DNA of 64,000 bases from AC-51 sp963749895 (GCA_963749895.1 CAVVOG010000001.1:1054001-1118000), one strand, 5' to 3'; counted from the stretch's first letter, positions 1 to 8,231 are shown. Numbers and translations: made by a program. Notes: a model not told the origin generated them from the sequence alone.

Positions 1-2
1 AG

Positions 3-83
3 ACCGGTGAGCAAACCCTCGTCGTCGAGACCTCACACCTGCCGGCGTGGGTCGACGACGACACGCTGAGCCTCACCCCGTAG
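3..83 (+). CDS. C-terminal end of an unidentified protein (5' end outside window)
   Basis: The frame is open from base 3 to a TAG at 81-83 and gives 26 residues ending WVDDDTLSLTP. The composition (acidic, no low-complexity Arg/Pro runs) is that of a genuine coding frame, not a G+C shadow. Nothing in so short a piece allows a family to be named. It is followed by about 140 bases without a gene before the next start at 223. The start and most of the protein lie upstream of the window. Confidence 0.5.
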   Translation, partial: TGEQTLVVETSHLPAWVDDDTLSLTP

Positions 84-222
84 CGCGTCACGACCTAAGC
101 GATCCGGCGGCCTCGCGCATCTACATGTGGAGGAGGAGTCCGGGACGAGCGTCCGTACGCTCAGCCCGCGTCCGGGATCGCCTTTCACGAACGAGGCCGA
201 GAGGCCTGAGACAGGGGGGAAC

Positions 223-1182
223 ATGTCGAGAACGAGACGCCGGATCGCGCTGTCCGTGCCGATCTGGATGGCGCTGCTGCTCGCGTCGGCGGCCGCTGCC
301 AACGCCGCTTGGAGCGAGCCGGTGAACCTGAGCGACATCCCGGGCACCCATCCGGACGTGAACACCCCGTACGTCGAGGGGTGTCCGATGCAGTCGCCGA
401 GCGGCCTCCGCCTCTACATGGCCTCGAACCGACCCGGCGGGTTGGGCGGCCTGGACATCTGGATGGCGAGCCGCGCGACGCAGGGAGATCCGTGGGGTGA
501 GCCGGTGAACCTCGGGGCGCCGGTGAACAGCAGCGCCGACGACTTCTGTCCGTCGCCCGTACGCAAGGGGCGCTTGTTCTTCGTGAGCACCCGTGACGGT
601 GGGTGCGGCGGGGGCGACATCTATCGGACGAGGCGTCGTGACGGCGTGTTCGCCGGTCCGGTGCGTAACCTCGGGTGCGAGGTGAACAGCTCGGCCGGCG
701 AGGCGAGCCCGTCGCTGGTGGAAGCCGGTCGCAGGCCGATGCTCTTCTTCTCGAGCAACCGACCCGGAGGCTTCGCGACCGATCCGGTGGGTGGCGTGCC
801 CGATTCCGACATCTACGTCAGCACGCTCCGGTCGGGCGGATGGACCGCCCCCGCCCTCGCGGAGGGCCTCAACACGGCTGCCGAGGACGCTCGGCCCAAC
901 GTTCGCCGAGACGGTCGCTTCGTGGTGTTCGACTCCACCCGGCCGGGCACGTTGGGCGGACCCGACATCTTCGCGGCGACGCGGGCGGGCCTGCACACGG
1001 CCTGGTCGACGCCGATGCACCTTCCGGCGCCGATCAACACGGCCGCGAGCGAGAGCCGCGCCTCCCTGTCGAGCGACGGCAAGACGATGTACTTCGGATC
1101 GAACCGACCCGGCGGGGAGCTCGACCCGGTCACATCGCTGCCTTCGAACGACCTCTACCGCACCCGGCTGATCGCCGGGTGA
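223..1182 (+). CDS. Secreted PD40/TolB-like beta-propeller protein
   Basis: A 319-residue protein that begins with a basic, hydrophobic signal peptide (about residues 1-29, cleavage near AANA-AW), so it should be exported. The mature part holds five repeats of the PD40 type, each with a S-N/T-R-P/D-G-G core followed by a D-I-Y/W/F or D-L-Y: near residues 67, 122, 185, 245 and 295. PD40 repeats form beta-propellers found in TolB and in peptidoglycan- or polysaccharide-associated surface proteins. The start at 223 is preferred over in-frame codons upstream because it follows an AGGGGGGA ribosome site and opens directly into the signal peptide. It stands alone, convergent with the decarboxylase gene. 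The ligand is unknown. Confidence 0.85.
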   Translation: MSRTRRRIALSVPIWMALLLASAAAANAAWSEPVNLSDIPGTHPDVNTPYVEGCPMQSPSGLRLYMASNRPGGLGGLDIWMASRATQGDPWGEPVNLGAPVNSSADDFCPSPVRKGRLFFVSTRDGGCGGGDIYRTRRRDGVFAGPVRNLGCEVNSSAGEASPSLVEAGRRPMLFFSSNRPGGFATDPVGGVPDSDIYVSTLRSGGWTAPALAEGLNTAAEDARPNVRRDGRFVVFDSTRPGTLGGPDIFAATRAGLHTAWSTPMHLPAPINTAASESRASLSSDGKTMYFGSNRPGGELDPVTSLPSNDLYRTRLIAG

Positions 1183-1192
1183 GCGGGCGATC

Positions 1193-1217
1193 GGCGCGGG
1201 CCCTTCGGGTCCGCGCC
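1193..1217. terminator. Bidirectional hairpin terminator between convergent genes
   Basis: An inverted repeat of 11 paired positions (GGCGCGGG.. against ..TCCGCGCC, one G-U pair) closes on a three-base TTC loop. It lies between the stop of the propeller gene (1182) and the stop of the decarboxylase gene (1226). There is no clear U tract, which is usual for high-G+C actinobacterial hairpins. Confidence 0.55.
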
Positions 1218-1225
1218 GGTGGTCC

Positions 1226-2596
1226 TCACGTCATCGTCCCGAGGACGGCCCGGACGTGGTCCAGGGTCGTCCTCGGGTTGAGGAAGCACAGCCGCGCGAT
1301 CTTCTCGCCTTTCCACGAGGTGGGCTGGACGAACGCGATCTGCGCGTCGAGCAGCCGGCGCCACCAGCCCTCGTAGTCAGCGGCGCTCCACCCGACCCGG
1401 CGGAACAGTACGACCGACAGCTCCGGTTCCATCACGAGCTCCAGTTCGCGGTGGCGCTCGACCTCGGCGGCCGTCTGCCGAGCGAGGGTGAGGGCCGCCT
1501 CGACCGCGTCCCGGTAGGCATCGGTGCCGTAGGTCGCGAGCGAGAACCACAGCGGAAGCCCGCGGGCCCGCCGCGAGAGGTGGTAGGCGTAGTCGGAGGG
1601 GTTCCAGTCGGTCGCTTGCTGCTCGTAGGCGCTATCCAGGTACGACGCCTCCTGTCGGTGCGCGGCGCGGGCGAGCGCCGGGTCTCGGTACAGCAGGGCG
1701 CAGGCGTCGTAGGGCGCGAACAGCCACTTGTGGGGATCGACGATGAACGAGTCCGCCCGTTCGATCCCGCGGAAGAGCCCGCGCACCGACGGGGCGAGGA
1801 GCCCGGCGCCGCCGTAGGCGCCGTCGACGTGCATCCACAGGCCGCGGGCCTCGGCGACGTCGGCCACGCCCGCCAGGTCGTCGACGGTGCCGGCGTTCGT
1901 CGAGCCGGCGCTCGCGACCACGGCGAACAGCCCGTCCGCCGTGGTGGGGTCGAGCCCGTCGAGCGTCCGGGCCAGCGCATCGCCGGTGAGGCGCCCGCGG
2001 TCGTCGGGCGGCACGTCGATCACGTCGACGTCCATCACCCGGGCCGCCGCCGCGACCGAGGAGTGGACCGTCTCGGCGCAGGCGATCGCCCACCGCAGGG
2101 GGCGTCCATCGCGCCGCGCCGCCGCCGCGTGCCGCGCCGTGACGAGCGCCGAGAGGTTCCCCGCCGAGCCGCCGGAGACGAACGCGCCCCCGGCCCCCGC
2201 GGGCATCCCGACCAGGTCGGCGATCCATCGGAGCGTCTCGTTCTCGGCCCAGATCGCGCCGGCGCCGTCGATCCAGCCGGCCGCGATCGTGGAGGAGGCC
2301 CCGACCACCAGGTCGAACAGGACGCTCGCCTTCGTCGGGGCACCGGGCACGAACGCGAGGGCCGCGGGGTGGTCGGTCGAGATCGTGGAGGGGGCGAGGA
2401 CCTCGGCCCAGACCCGTAGCGCCTCCTCCCAGCCGACGCCCTCGGGTGTGATCGTCTCGCCGGCGCGGGCGGTCAGCTCCTCGGCCGAGAGCGTCAGGTC
2501 GAGCGGTTGGGGGTTGGCGATGCGGCCGCGTGCGTAGGCGACGATCGCGCGCGCGAGCTCCTCGGTGTCGTCGTTGAACCCGTGCATCAGCTGCAT
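1226..2596 (-). CDS. PLP-dependent decarboxylase (group II, aromatic-amino-acid/glutamate type)
   Basis: A 456-residue fold-type I PLP enzyme of the DDC/GAD decarboxylase family, which removes CO2 from an amino acid. Visible family marks are FVSGGSAGNL near residue 139 (phosphate contact), HVDGAYGG near 256 (the Asp that pairs with the pyridine nitrogen) and SFIVDPHKWL with the Schiff-base lysine near 290. Length fits the family (about 450-480). An ATG lies 21 bases further upstream, but AGGAAGGGG sits inside that extension 9 bases before the ATG at 2596, so 2596 is taken as the start. The substrate cannot be read from sequence; aromatic L-amino acids are the commonest in this subgroup. It is downstream of the aminotransferase gene on the same strand, separated by a hairpin. 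Confidence 0.88.
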   Translation of the reverse strand: MQLMHGFNDDTEELARAIVAYARGRIANPQPLDLTLSAEELTARAGETITPEGVGWEEALRVWAEVLAPSTISTDHPAALAFVPGAPTKASVLFDLVVGASSTIAAGWIDGAGAIWAENETLRWIADLVGMPAGAGGAFVSGGSAGNLSALVTARHAAAARRDGRPLRWAIACAETVHSSVAAAARVMDVDVIDVPPDDRGRLTGDALARTLDGLDPTTADGLFAVVASAGSTNAGTVDDLAGVADVAEARGLWMHVDGAYGGAGLLAPSVRGLFRGIERADSFIVDPHKWLFAPYDACALLYRDPALARAAHRQEASYLDSAYEQQATDWNPSDYAYHLSRRARGLPLWFSLATYGTDAYRDAVEAALTLARQTAAEVERHRELELVMEPELSVVLFRRVGWSAADYEGWWRRLLDAQIAFVQPTSWKGEKIARLCFLNPRTTLDHVRAVLGTMT

Positions 2597-2624
2597 CTCA
2601 CCGAACCCCTTCCTCATACGCGAA

Positions 2625-2648
2625 AGGCCGGCCCCGTCGGGCCGGCCT
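2625..2648 (-). terminator. Hairpin terminator downstream of the aminotransferase gene
   Basis: A perfect 9-bp stem (AGGCCGGCC / GGCCGGCCT) with a 6-base loop; on the minus strand it is followed by TTCGCG, giving a short T run with the stem's last T. It lies between the aminotransferase stop (2681) and the decarboxylase start (2596), so the two genes are probably separate transcription units. Confidence 0.6.
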
Positions 2649-2680
2649 CACCGCGTTCGGTCGCTACCCGGATGTGTCGG

Positions 2681-4063
2681 TTACTTCGCGAGCTCCTGGC
2701 AGAACTCGCCGAAGGCGTCCACGTAGGTCGCGATGTCGTCCTCGGTGTGCTGCACCGAGATCGTCCACTGCTCCTCGTCGCCGGGGGTCATGAAGATGCC
2801 CCGGTTGACCATCCACGGGTAGGAGGCCCAGTACAGCTCGGTGTGGGTCTCCAGGAAGTCCCGGTAGTTCGTGAGCGGCGTCTCGCGGTAGGACACGCAG
2901 CCCTTGGCGCCGAGGTCCACGGTGTGGCCGGGGATGCCGGCGTCGGCCATCGCGCGGGTGCACCCCTCGGACAGCAGCGTGCCGAGCTTGCCGAGGTGGT
3001 CGTAGGCGTCGCGCGTGAGCACCTGCGTGAGGGCCACGAGCCCGACCGCCGACGACAGCGGGTTCCCGTTGAAGGTGCCCTGCTGCGCCGCGCCCTTCGT
3101 GACGTACTCCATGATGGCCGCGTCGCCGCCGAAGGCACCGGTCGTCGCGCCGCCGCCGATCGCCTTGGCCCATGCCGCCAGGTGGGGCTGGACGCCGTAC
3201 CGCTCGGCCGCGCCGCCGTAGGCGATCGTGCCGCCGCACTTGACCTCGTCGAAGATCAGGACCGCGCCGTTCGCGTCGCACACGTCGCGGAGCGCCTGGA
3301 GGTAGCCGGGCGCCGGCACGACGATGCCGATGTTCATCATCACCGGCTCCAGGATCACCGCCGCGATCTGGCCGGGGTTGTCCGCGAAGGCCTGCTCGAG
3401 CGCGCTCGCGTCGTTGAACGGCACGATCAGCGTGGTCGGCCACAGGGCCTCGGGCACACCCTTGGAGGTCGGCTTCGTCGTGTACCAGGCCTTCCCCTCC
3501 TGGTCGACGTCGAAGCGCATGCCCAGCGCGTCGGCCTCGGGGACCACGGAGAACAGCACCGAGTCGTGGTGCCCGTGGTACGAGCCCTCCATCTTCACGA
3601 TCAGGTCGCGCCCGGTGGCGGCGCGCGCCACACGGATCGCGTCCATCGTGGCCTCGGTGCCCGAGTTCACGAAGCGGATCTGGTCGGCGTTGAAGCGCTC
3701 GCAGATCGCCTCGGACAGGGCGACCGTGTCGGGGGTGGTCACGGCGAAGTGGATCGCGTTCTCAGCAGCTTTCTTGATCGCTTCGACGATCTTCGGGTGG
3801 GCGTGGCCCACCACGTTGACCCCGAAGCCACCGTGGAAGTCCGTGTACTCCGTGCCGTCGACGTCCCACACCTTCGAGCCCTTGCCGCGCTCGAGGTAGA
3901 CGGGGTAGGGGTCGCCGGCCTGGAAGTTCGACACCACGCCGTTGGGCAGGCTCTTCGTGGCCCGCTCGAACAACGCCTTGGATGCCTGGGTCGACGCGAG
4001 GAGTTGCTCGGTTTCTGCGTCGGCGATCTCCGCCGCACGTGCCTTGAGACGCTCAAGGTCCAC
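2681..4063 (-). CDS. Class III PLP aminotransferase, glutamate-1-semialdehyde aminomutase-like
   Basis: A 460-residue aminotransferase of subgroup II/class III. NSGTEATM (near residue 133), the YHGHHD loop (near 162), IFDEVKCG with the PLP-contacting Asp near 272, and WAKAIGGG with the probable Schiff-base Lys near 300 are all visible. The N-terminal third resembles HemL (glutamate-1-semialdehyde 2,1-aminomutase), but the C-terminal region and the DEVKCGG loop differ from the usual DEVMTGFR of HemL, so a role in haem synthesis is not assumed. Start choice: a GTG at 4070-4072 overlaps the AGGAGG ribosome site itself; the next in-frame GTG at 4061-4063 is 8 bases from that site and is the better start. 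Confidence 0.85.
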   Translation of the reverse strand: MDLERLKARAAEIADAETEQLLASTQASKALFERATKSLPNGVVSNFQAGDPYPVYLERGKGSKVWDVDGTEYTDFHGGFGVNVVGHAHPKIVEAIKKAAENAIHFAVTTPDTVALSEAICERFNADQIRFVNSGTEATMDAIRVARAATGRDLIVKMEGSYHGHHDSVLFSVVPEADALGMRFDVDQEGKAWYTTKPTSKGVPEALWPTTLIVPFNDASALEQAFADNPGQIAAVILEPVMMNIGIVVPAPGYLQALRDVCDANGAVLIFDEVKCGGTIAYGGAAERYGVQPHLAAWAKAIGGGATTGAFGGDAAIMEYVTKGAAQQGTFNGNPLSSAVGLVALTQVLTRDAYDHLGKLGTLLSEGCTRAMADAGIPGHTVDLGAKGCVSYRETPLTNYRDFLETHTELYWASYPWMVNRGIFMTPGDEEQWTISVQHTEDDIATYVDAFGEFCQELAK

Positions 4064-4143
4064 GTCTATCACCTCCTGAGTCCGGCAAGCCTAGCGGGTC
4101 CCCCGGTCCGCAGGCAATGTGGAAAAGCGGGCGTCTGCGCAGG

Positions 4144-5043
4144 TCAGGGGGACCGGCGGTACCGATCGACCGCGAGGGCGAGCCGGTCGAGCGAAGCCTC
4201 CGTCATCGGCCGCAGACCGACGATCAGATGGGCGACGCCGAGGGCCTCGTACGCGTCGAACATGCGTGCCATCTCCTCGACCGAGCCCTCGAACACCGGG
4301 TCCTCGTCCTCGTCGCTCGCGCCAGGCACGTCGGGATCGACGATCGTGATGCCGACGGTGGTGCCGACGGTCGATCGATCACGTCCCTCGGACTGCATCG
4401 CGCGGTCGAAGGCAGCGAACGCATCCGCCAGCTGGTCGTCCGGAGCGCCGAACCACGCGGTGTTCCACAGGTCGGCGTGACGCGCGGTGAGCCGGAGCAT
4501 GCGCTCGCCGAAGGCCGCGACCAGCACGGGGATCGGTCGGGACGGCGGTGGGACCAGCGCGGCGTCGCGCGCCTGCACGTACCTGCCCTCGAAGGTGACC
4601 CGCTCGCCGCGGACCAGCGGGGCAACCACCTGGAGGTACTCGTCGAACCGATCGACCCGGTGGTCCTTCGGGAACCCGAACGCGTCGTACTCCGGGTCGT
4701 GCCACCCGGCGCCGAGCCCGAGGATCAGCCGTCCGCCGCTCACCTCGTCGAGCGTCGCCGCCATCTTGGCGAGCAGCGTCGGGCTGCGGAAGCTCGCGCA
4801 GAGCACGATCGTGCCCAGCTCGACCCGTTCCGTGGACGCGGCGAGCGCGCTCACGATCGTCCAGGCCTCGTGCTGGCCCTCCACCACGCCGTCGGGCCGA
4901 GCGTAGAAGAAGTGGTCGTACATCCACAGGGCGTCGAGCCCGCGCGCCTCCGCACGCTGCGCGAACGAACGCACGCTGGGCCAGGAGGGGGTTGCCCCGT
5001 CTCCGTCGGCCTCGCCCGCCGGGACGATCACGCCGATCTTCAT
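4144..5043 (-). CDS. LLM-class F420-dependent oxidoreductase (bacterial luciferase-like)
   Basis: A 299-residue TIM-barrel protein of the luciferase-like monooxygenase family. It begins MKIGVIVP, followed by ARGLDALWMYDHFFY, which is the usual second strand/helix of F420-dependent members, and contains RLILGLGAGWHDPEY and GLGVAHLIVG-like segments that shape the cofactor pocket. The lack of an FMN-specific motif and the actinobacterial background favour coenzyme F420, but FMN cannot be excluded. Substrate unknown. It lies 7 bases downstream of the yajQ gene on the same strand, so the two are probably co-transcribed with the GNAT gene before them. Confidence 0.85.
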   Translation of the reverse strand: MKIGVIVPAGEADGDGATPSWPSVRSFAQRAEARGLDALWMYDHFFYARPDGVVEGQHEAWTIVSALAASTERVELGTIVLCASFRSPTLLAKMAATLDEVSGGRLILGLGAGWHDPEYDAFGFPKDHRVDRFDEYLQVVAPLVRGERVTFEGRYVQARDAALVPPPSRPIPVLVAAFGERMLRLTARHADLWNTAWFGAPDDQLADAFAAFDRAMQSEGRDRSTVGTTVGITIVDPDVPGASDEDEDPVFEGSVEEMARMFDAYEALGVAHLIVGLRPMTEASLDRLALAVDRYRRSP

Positions 5044-5050
5044 GGCCGGC

Positions 5051-5542
5051 TCAGCGGTAATTCGTGAACTGCAGCGCGATCCCGAAGTCGTGCTCCTTGA
5101 CCGCCTTGATCACGGCCTGGAGGTCGTCCTTGTTCTTGCCCATCACGCGTACCTGCGCGCCCTGGATCTGGGTCTGGATCTTCGGGACGGCCTGCCGGAC
5201 GAACTTCGAGATCTCCTTGGCCTTCTCGTCGCTGATCCCGGTGACGAGCTTGACCGTCTGACGGACCGTGCCCTTCGCGGCCTGCTGGATCTCGTCGGGG
5301 TGCAGGGCCTTCAGCGGGATCTGGCGCTTGATCGCCTTCTCCTGGAGCACCTGGTACGCGGCCTTGAGCCGGTCCTCGGTCGCCGAGTGCATCTCGATCG
5401 CCTCGTCGGCGAGGGTCAGCGACGTGTCGGTGTTCTTGAAGTCGAACCGCTGGGAGATCTCCCGCGAGGCCTGGTCGACCGCGTTGCGGACCTCCTGCAT
5501 GTCGACCTCGGACACGATGTCGAAGCTGGACTGCTGTGCCAT
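5051..5542 (-). CDS. yajQ: YajQ family nucleotide-binding protein
   Basis: A 163-residue protein of the YajQ/DUF520 family (usual length 160-165). It begins with the conserved SSFDIVSEVDMQEVRNAVDQ stretch and has FDFKNTD near residue 33 and VRVMGKNKDDLQAVI near 137, all characteristic of the two-domain ferredoxin-like fold. Family members bind c-di-GMP in Xanthomonas (there linked to virulence gene control) and bind nucleotides or RNA elsewhere; the role here is not established. It stands between a GNAT gene 24 bases upstream and an LLM oxidoreductase gene 7 bases downstream. Confidence 0.93.
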   Translation of the reverse strand: MAQQSSFDIVSEVDMQEVRNAVDQASREISQRFDFKNTDTSLTLADEAIEMHSATEDRLKAAYQVLQEKAIKRQIPLKALHPDEIQQAAKGTVRQTVKLVTGISDEKAKEISKFVRQAVPKIQTQIQGAQVRVMGKNKDDLQAVIKAVKEHDFGIALQFTNYR

Positions 5543-5566
5543 GCCCCGAGGATACCGGCTGGACCT

Positions 5567-6172
5567 TCAGGCCGTGTCGGCGGGGGAGCGGACCAGCTCC
5601 CACAGCCGAGGCCCGTCCTCGATCGTGGTCGCGGCGTGCACCGTGAACCCGAACCGTTCGTAGAACGGGAGGTTCTCCGGCGTGCACGTCTGCAGGTGCG
5701 CGGGGGTTCCGTCGGCGTCGTCTCGAGCGAAGACGGGGTCGAGCACCGACCGGGCGAGGCCCCGCCCCCGGTGATCGGGATCGGTCGCGAGCACGCCGAG
5801 GTACCGGTGCGGTCCCGCGACGGCGATCGCCGTGGCCGCGGCCTCGAACCGGCCGATCCTTCCCTGCTCGTCCGGCAGGAGGGAGGGCACGACCAGCGCG
5901 TCCCAACGGCGCTCGAGTTCGTCATCCTGGGGCGACTCTCGTTCCCGGGGCGGCTCCCACAGGGACACGGCGGCTCCGCCCTTGGCGACCAAGATCTCGC
6001 CGTCCTCGAGGTCGAGGTCGAAGATGAAGCCGAAGAACACGGGCGCGGCGGTCGCGTATCGCTCGTCGGACGGGAAGAAGAACCGCAGGAGCGGGTCCTG
6101 CTCGAAGGCGCGCTCGATCGTCCGCAGCACGACCTCACGGTCTTCGATGGTCGCAGAGCGGACGGTCGACAT
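5567..6172 (-). CDS. GNAT-family N-acetyltransferase
   Basis: A 201-residue GNAT-fold protein. The acetyl-CoA pyrophosphate loop (motif A, R/Q-x-x-G-x-G/A) is seen as DHRGRGLARSVL near residue 135, preceded by the LGVLATDP strand, and the C-terminal ENLPFYERFGFTVHA segment is the usual motif B with the Tyr that may act as general acid. The substrate is unknown; the N-terminal half resembles the small-molecule acetyltransferases of actinobacteria. It is the first gene of a minus-strand run with yajQ and the LLM oxidoreductase and is divergent from tRNA-Tyr, about 70 bases away. Confidence 0.85.
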   Translation of the reverse strand: MSTVRSATIEDREVVLRTIERAFEQDPLLRFFFPSDERYATAAPVFFGFIFDLDLEDGEILVAKGGAAVSLWEPPRERESPQDDELERRWDALVVPSLLPDEQGRIGRFEAAATAIAVAGPHRYLGVLATDPDHRGRGLARSVLDPVFARDDADGTPAHLQTCTPENLPFYERFGFTVHAATTIEDGPRLWELVRSPADTA

Positions 6173-6222
6173 CGCCAGGCATGCTATGCGGCGACCGGGT
6201 GGGACGCCGGCCCGGGGTTCGC

Positions 6223-6228
6223 TATCCT
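6223..6228 (+). promoter_or_regulatory. Probable -10 element for tRNA-Tyr
   Basis: TATCCT lies 15 bases before the first base of the tRNA. It fits the TAnnnT pattern of actinobacterial housekeeping promoters, and similar hexamers precede the three other tRNAs in the window. No convincing -35 box is seen. Confidence 0.45.
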
Positions 6229-6242
6229 CGGATGCGCACCAC

Positions 6243-6324
6243 GGGAGGATGCCCGAGCGGCCAAAGGGAGCGGTCTGTAAAATCGCCGGCGATGCCTACG
6301 GAGGTTCGAATCCTCCTCCTCCCA
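6243..6324 (+). tRNA. tRNA-Tyr (anticodon GTA)
   Basis: A class II tRNA with a long variable arm. The acceptor stem GGGAGGA (6243-6249) pairs with TCCTCCC (6317-6323) and A6324 is the discriminator. The anticodon stem GCGGT/ATCGC holds the loop CTGTAAA with GTA at 6277-6279. The T arm is GGAGG-TTCGAAT-CCTCC. The CCA is not encoded. The next base downstream opens into a truncated gene (see 6344-6604). Confidence 0.96.
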
Positions 6325-6343
6325 CTCACTCAGGGGTGTTCTC

Positions 6344-6604
6344 ATTACTAGGGCCCCCGACATCTCAGAACTCCGCTACCTGCTCGCCTGCGAGCAGTTG
6401 AAGGTCGATCCGCGAGATGCGGTCTTCGTCGGCGACGGCGCCAACGACGAGCTCGAGGGCGCCGAGTGGATCGGGATGCGAGCGGTGCTGATCCACCGTG
6501 ACGATGACTCAGCGTCCGAGCAGCGGTTCGGCGGCATGCGGATCACCGCACTTCCTCAGCTCCTCGATCTGATAAGCGATCCGGGTGGCCGGCTTCGTCG
6601 ATGA
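6344..6604 (+). pseudogene. 3' fragment of a HAD-family hydrolase gene
   Basis: The frame reads the C-terminal half of a haloacid-dehalogenase-type phosphatase: a helix ISELRYLLACEQL, then the motif IV region DAVFVGDGANDELEGA with the GDGxND Mg2+-binding acids, then the closing strand MRAVLIH. Motifs I (DxDxT) and II are absent because the frame runs straight back into tRNA-Tyr 20 bases upstream. No good start codon exists: a TTG at 6398 and an ATT at 6344 are the only candidates. The stop overlaps the start of the next gene by ATGA, so whatever is translated remains coupled to the kinase-like gene. It is most likely a remnant joined to the tRNA by integration or deletion. Confidence 0.6.
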
Positions 6605-7545
6605 ACCAGGGCACCCGTCCCGAAGAGCTGCCGGCCGAGGTCCTGGACGACGTGGCCAGCGTGGTCGGAGCCCAGGTCACTCTTCTCAGTCGCCTATCCG
6701 GAGGCATCAATGAGGGAGCCATGCGCGTCCAGCTGGCCGGAGGAGCAGATGCAGTGCTCAAAGCAGTGCCCCGGGGACACACCAACCATCTGGACGAGAT
6801 GTTGCGAGCCCAGAGAGTGGTCGAGCACATGCGTCGGCGCGGCTATCCCACCCCGGCCTGGCTCGGAGTGGGGGCCACAGCCACGCATGTCTGGCATCTG
6901 ATGGACTTCGTTGACGCGGCTCCCGCGCCGGAGCTGACTCCGTCTCTCGTCGAGCAGCTGATGAAGATCATCGAACTCCAGGCTGGCCAAGCCTCCGAGC
7001 CCTACGACCACTGGTCGTATGCCTGGCGGGTCGCCACCGGTCAGGAATCGGCTGTCGGCGGGCTGGATTCCAATGAGACGCCCGAGCAGTCGCTTCTCCG
7101 ACAGTCCATAGCCAGGCTTTCGGGGTATTCCTCCGAGGTGTCGGCCTTGGTCGAGGGCCTGCGGCTCGTGTGTGCCGACATCCCACCACCACGAGTCGCA
7201 CCTGACATGGTCCATGCCGATCTCGCAACTCCGAGCAATGTCCTGGTCCGTGACGGAGCGGTGGTCGCGGTCGTGGACATCGAGAACGCAGGTAGCGGCA
7301 CGCGGGCGACTGATCTCATCGCCCTCGTTTGGTACACCTTCGAGGATCCGCTGCTGGGCGGTGTTCGCAGGCGGCTCTGGACGAGAATCCTCGACCTGGT
7401 CGGCTGGGAGGGGGCGGCGGTGCTCGCAGCGGCGCAGATCCTCCTGTCGCTCGAGTGGCCCATCCGTCTCAGGCGGGACGATGTCGTTCCGGGAGTGGTC
7501 GAGCGCGGCCATCGCGCCCTCGACGAGCTGAACGGGCTTCGCTAA
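6601..7545 (+). CDS. Phosphotransferase of the aminoglycoside/choline kinase (APH) fold
   Basis: A 314-residue kinase-like protein. The Brenner-type catalytic loop MVHADLATPSN gives H205, D207 and N213, and VVDIENA gives the metal-binding D226 in place of the DFG-like Asp; AVLKAV near residue 54 supplies the ATP lysine. This is the APH/homoserine/fructosamine kinase superfamily, so it should phosphorylate a small hydroxylated molecule; drug resistance is not implied. Unlike its neighbours it uses ATA, TAT, AGG and AGT-type codons and is visibly lower in G+C, a sign of transfer. It overlaps the HAD fragment by four bases and ends 30 bases before a convergent gene. Confidence 0.8.
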   Translation: MNQGTRPEELPAEVLDDVASVVGAQVTLLSRLSGGINEGAMRVQLAGGADAVLKAVPRGHTNHLDEMLRAQRVVEHMRRRGYPTPAWLGVGATATHVWHLMDFVDAAPAPELTPSLVEQLMKIIELQAGQASEPYDHWSYAWRVATGQESAVGGLDSNETPEQSLLRQSIARLSGYSSEVSALVEGLRLVCADIPPPRVAPDMVHADLATPSNVLVRDGAVVAVVDIENAGSGTRATDLIALVWYTFEDPLLGGVRRRLWTRILDLVGWEGAAVLAAAQILLSLEWPIRLRRDDVVPGVVERGHRALDELNGLR

Positions 7546-7574
7546 CTGTCGCCGGAGGTGGTGGTGCTGTCCCG

Positions 7575-8231
7575 TTACTGCCTGTGGGCCTGCCCCGGGA
7601 GGAGTTGCGCGATCGCGCGGAACGGGATCAGCAGGTAGAGCGCGATCGCCATGTACATGAACACCGCGACCGACGGAGCGAGCAACCCGACCCCGATCGT
7701 GACCGCGTAGAAGCCCAGGCTGGGGTCGAGCTTCCTCGTCATCGCGCGCACGGCGTCTTCGGACCGGTCGGCCTTGATCAGGAGCTGCGCCACCGCGTGA
7801 CGCCACAGGATGCTCCCCATCGCCGACATCGCGAGCAGGTTGAGTCCGTAGATGGTGACCCCGAGCCGCTCGGCGTCGGCCTCGTGGAGGTACTCACCGA
7901 GCATCTTCGTCGTGAACGGGAGGAGCGAAACGACGAACAGCAGCAGGAGGTTGAGCCGCAGCACGATCGGATCGACGCGGTCGAGATGCTCCGTGATCGC
8001 CGAGTGGTGGATCCACGCCGCGCCGATCGAGGCGAAGCTCACGAAGTACGCGAGGTAGATCGGCCACTGATCGACGAGCGCGCGGCCGACATCACCCTCC
8101 TGGACTTCCGGGACGACGAGGTCGAGCACGAGCAGCGTGATCGCGATCGCGAAGACACCGTCGCTGAACGCCTCCATCCGGTCGGGGCGGAGCCAGCGGC
8201 CGCCTCTCTCAGACGTCGGGTCGTCTCTCAC
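7575..8231 (-). CDS. TMEM175-family (DUF1211) potassium channel protein
   Basis: A 218-residue membrane protein. RMEAFSDGVFAIAIT at residues 19-33 is the signature of the family, where the FSD of helix 1 lines the pore; about six hydrophobic segments follow (near residues 24-44, 65-85, 95-115, 130-150, 165-185 and 190-210). Bacterial homologues of this length assemble as tetramers and conduct K+ with weak selectivity. The N terminus faces the cytoplasm by family analogy. It is monocistronic and divergent from the DmdA/GcvT-like gene. Confidence 0.85.
   Translation of the reverse strand: MRDDPTSERGGRWLRPDRMEAFSDGVFAIAITLLVLDLVVPEVQEGDVGRALVDQWPIYLAYFVSFASIGAAWIHHSAITEHLDRVDPIVLRLNLLLLFVVSLLPFTTKMLGEYLHEADAERLGVTIYGLNLLAMSAMGSILWRHAVAQLLIKADRSEDAVRAMTRKLDPSLGFYAVTIGVGLLAPSVAVFMYMAIALYLLIPFRAIAQLLPGQAHRQ

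Noticed and set aside
2507..4480. Long plus-strand frame opposite the decarboxylase and aminotransferase genes
   Set aside because: Arg/Val/Gly/His-rich translation with no family marks; it mirrors real minus-strand genes with good motifs, as expected in 70% G+C DNA.
5832..6401. Plus-strand frame of 189 codons that runs through tRNA-Tyr
   Set aside because: It crosses a complete tRNA and lies opposite the GNAT gene; Ser/Arg-rich with no domain.
6601..7545. Aminoglycoside resistance gene
   Set aside because: Only the general APH fold is visible; the family includes many metabolic kinases and nothing specific for aminoglycosides was recognised.
6694..7806. Minus-strand frame opposite the APH-fold kinase gene
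   Set aside because: His/Arg/Pro-rich shadow; the plus strand has the HxDxxxxN catalytic loop and a sensible codon pattern.
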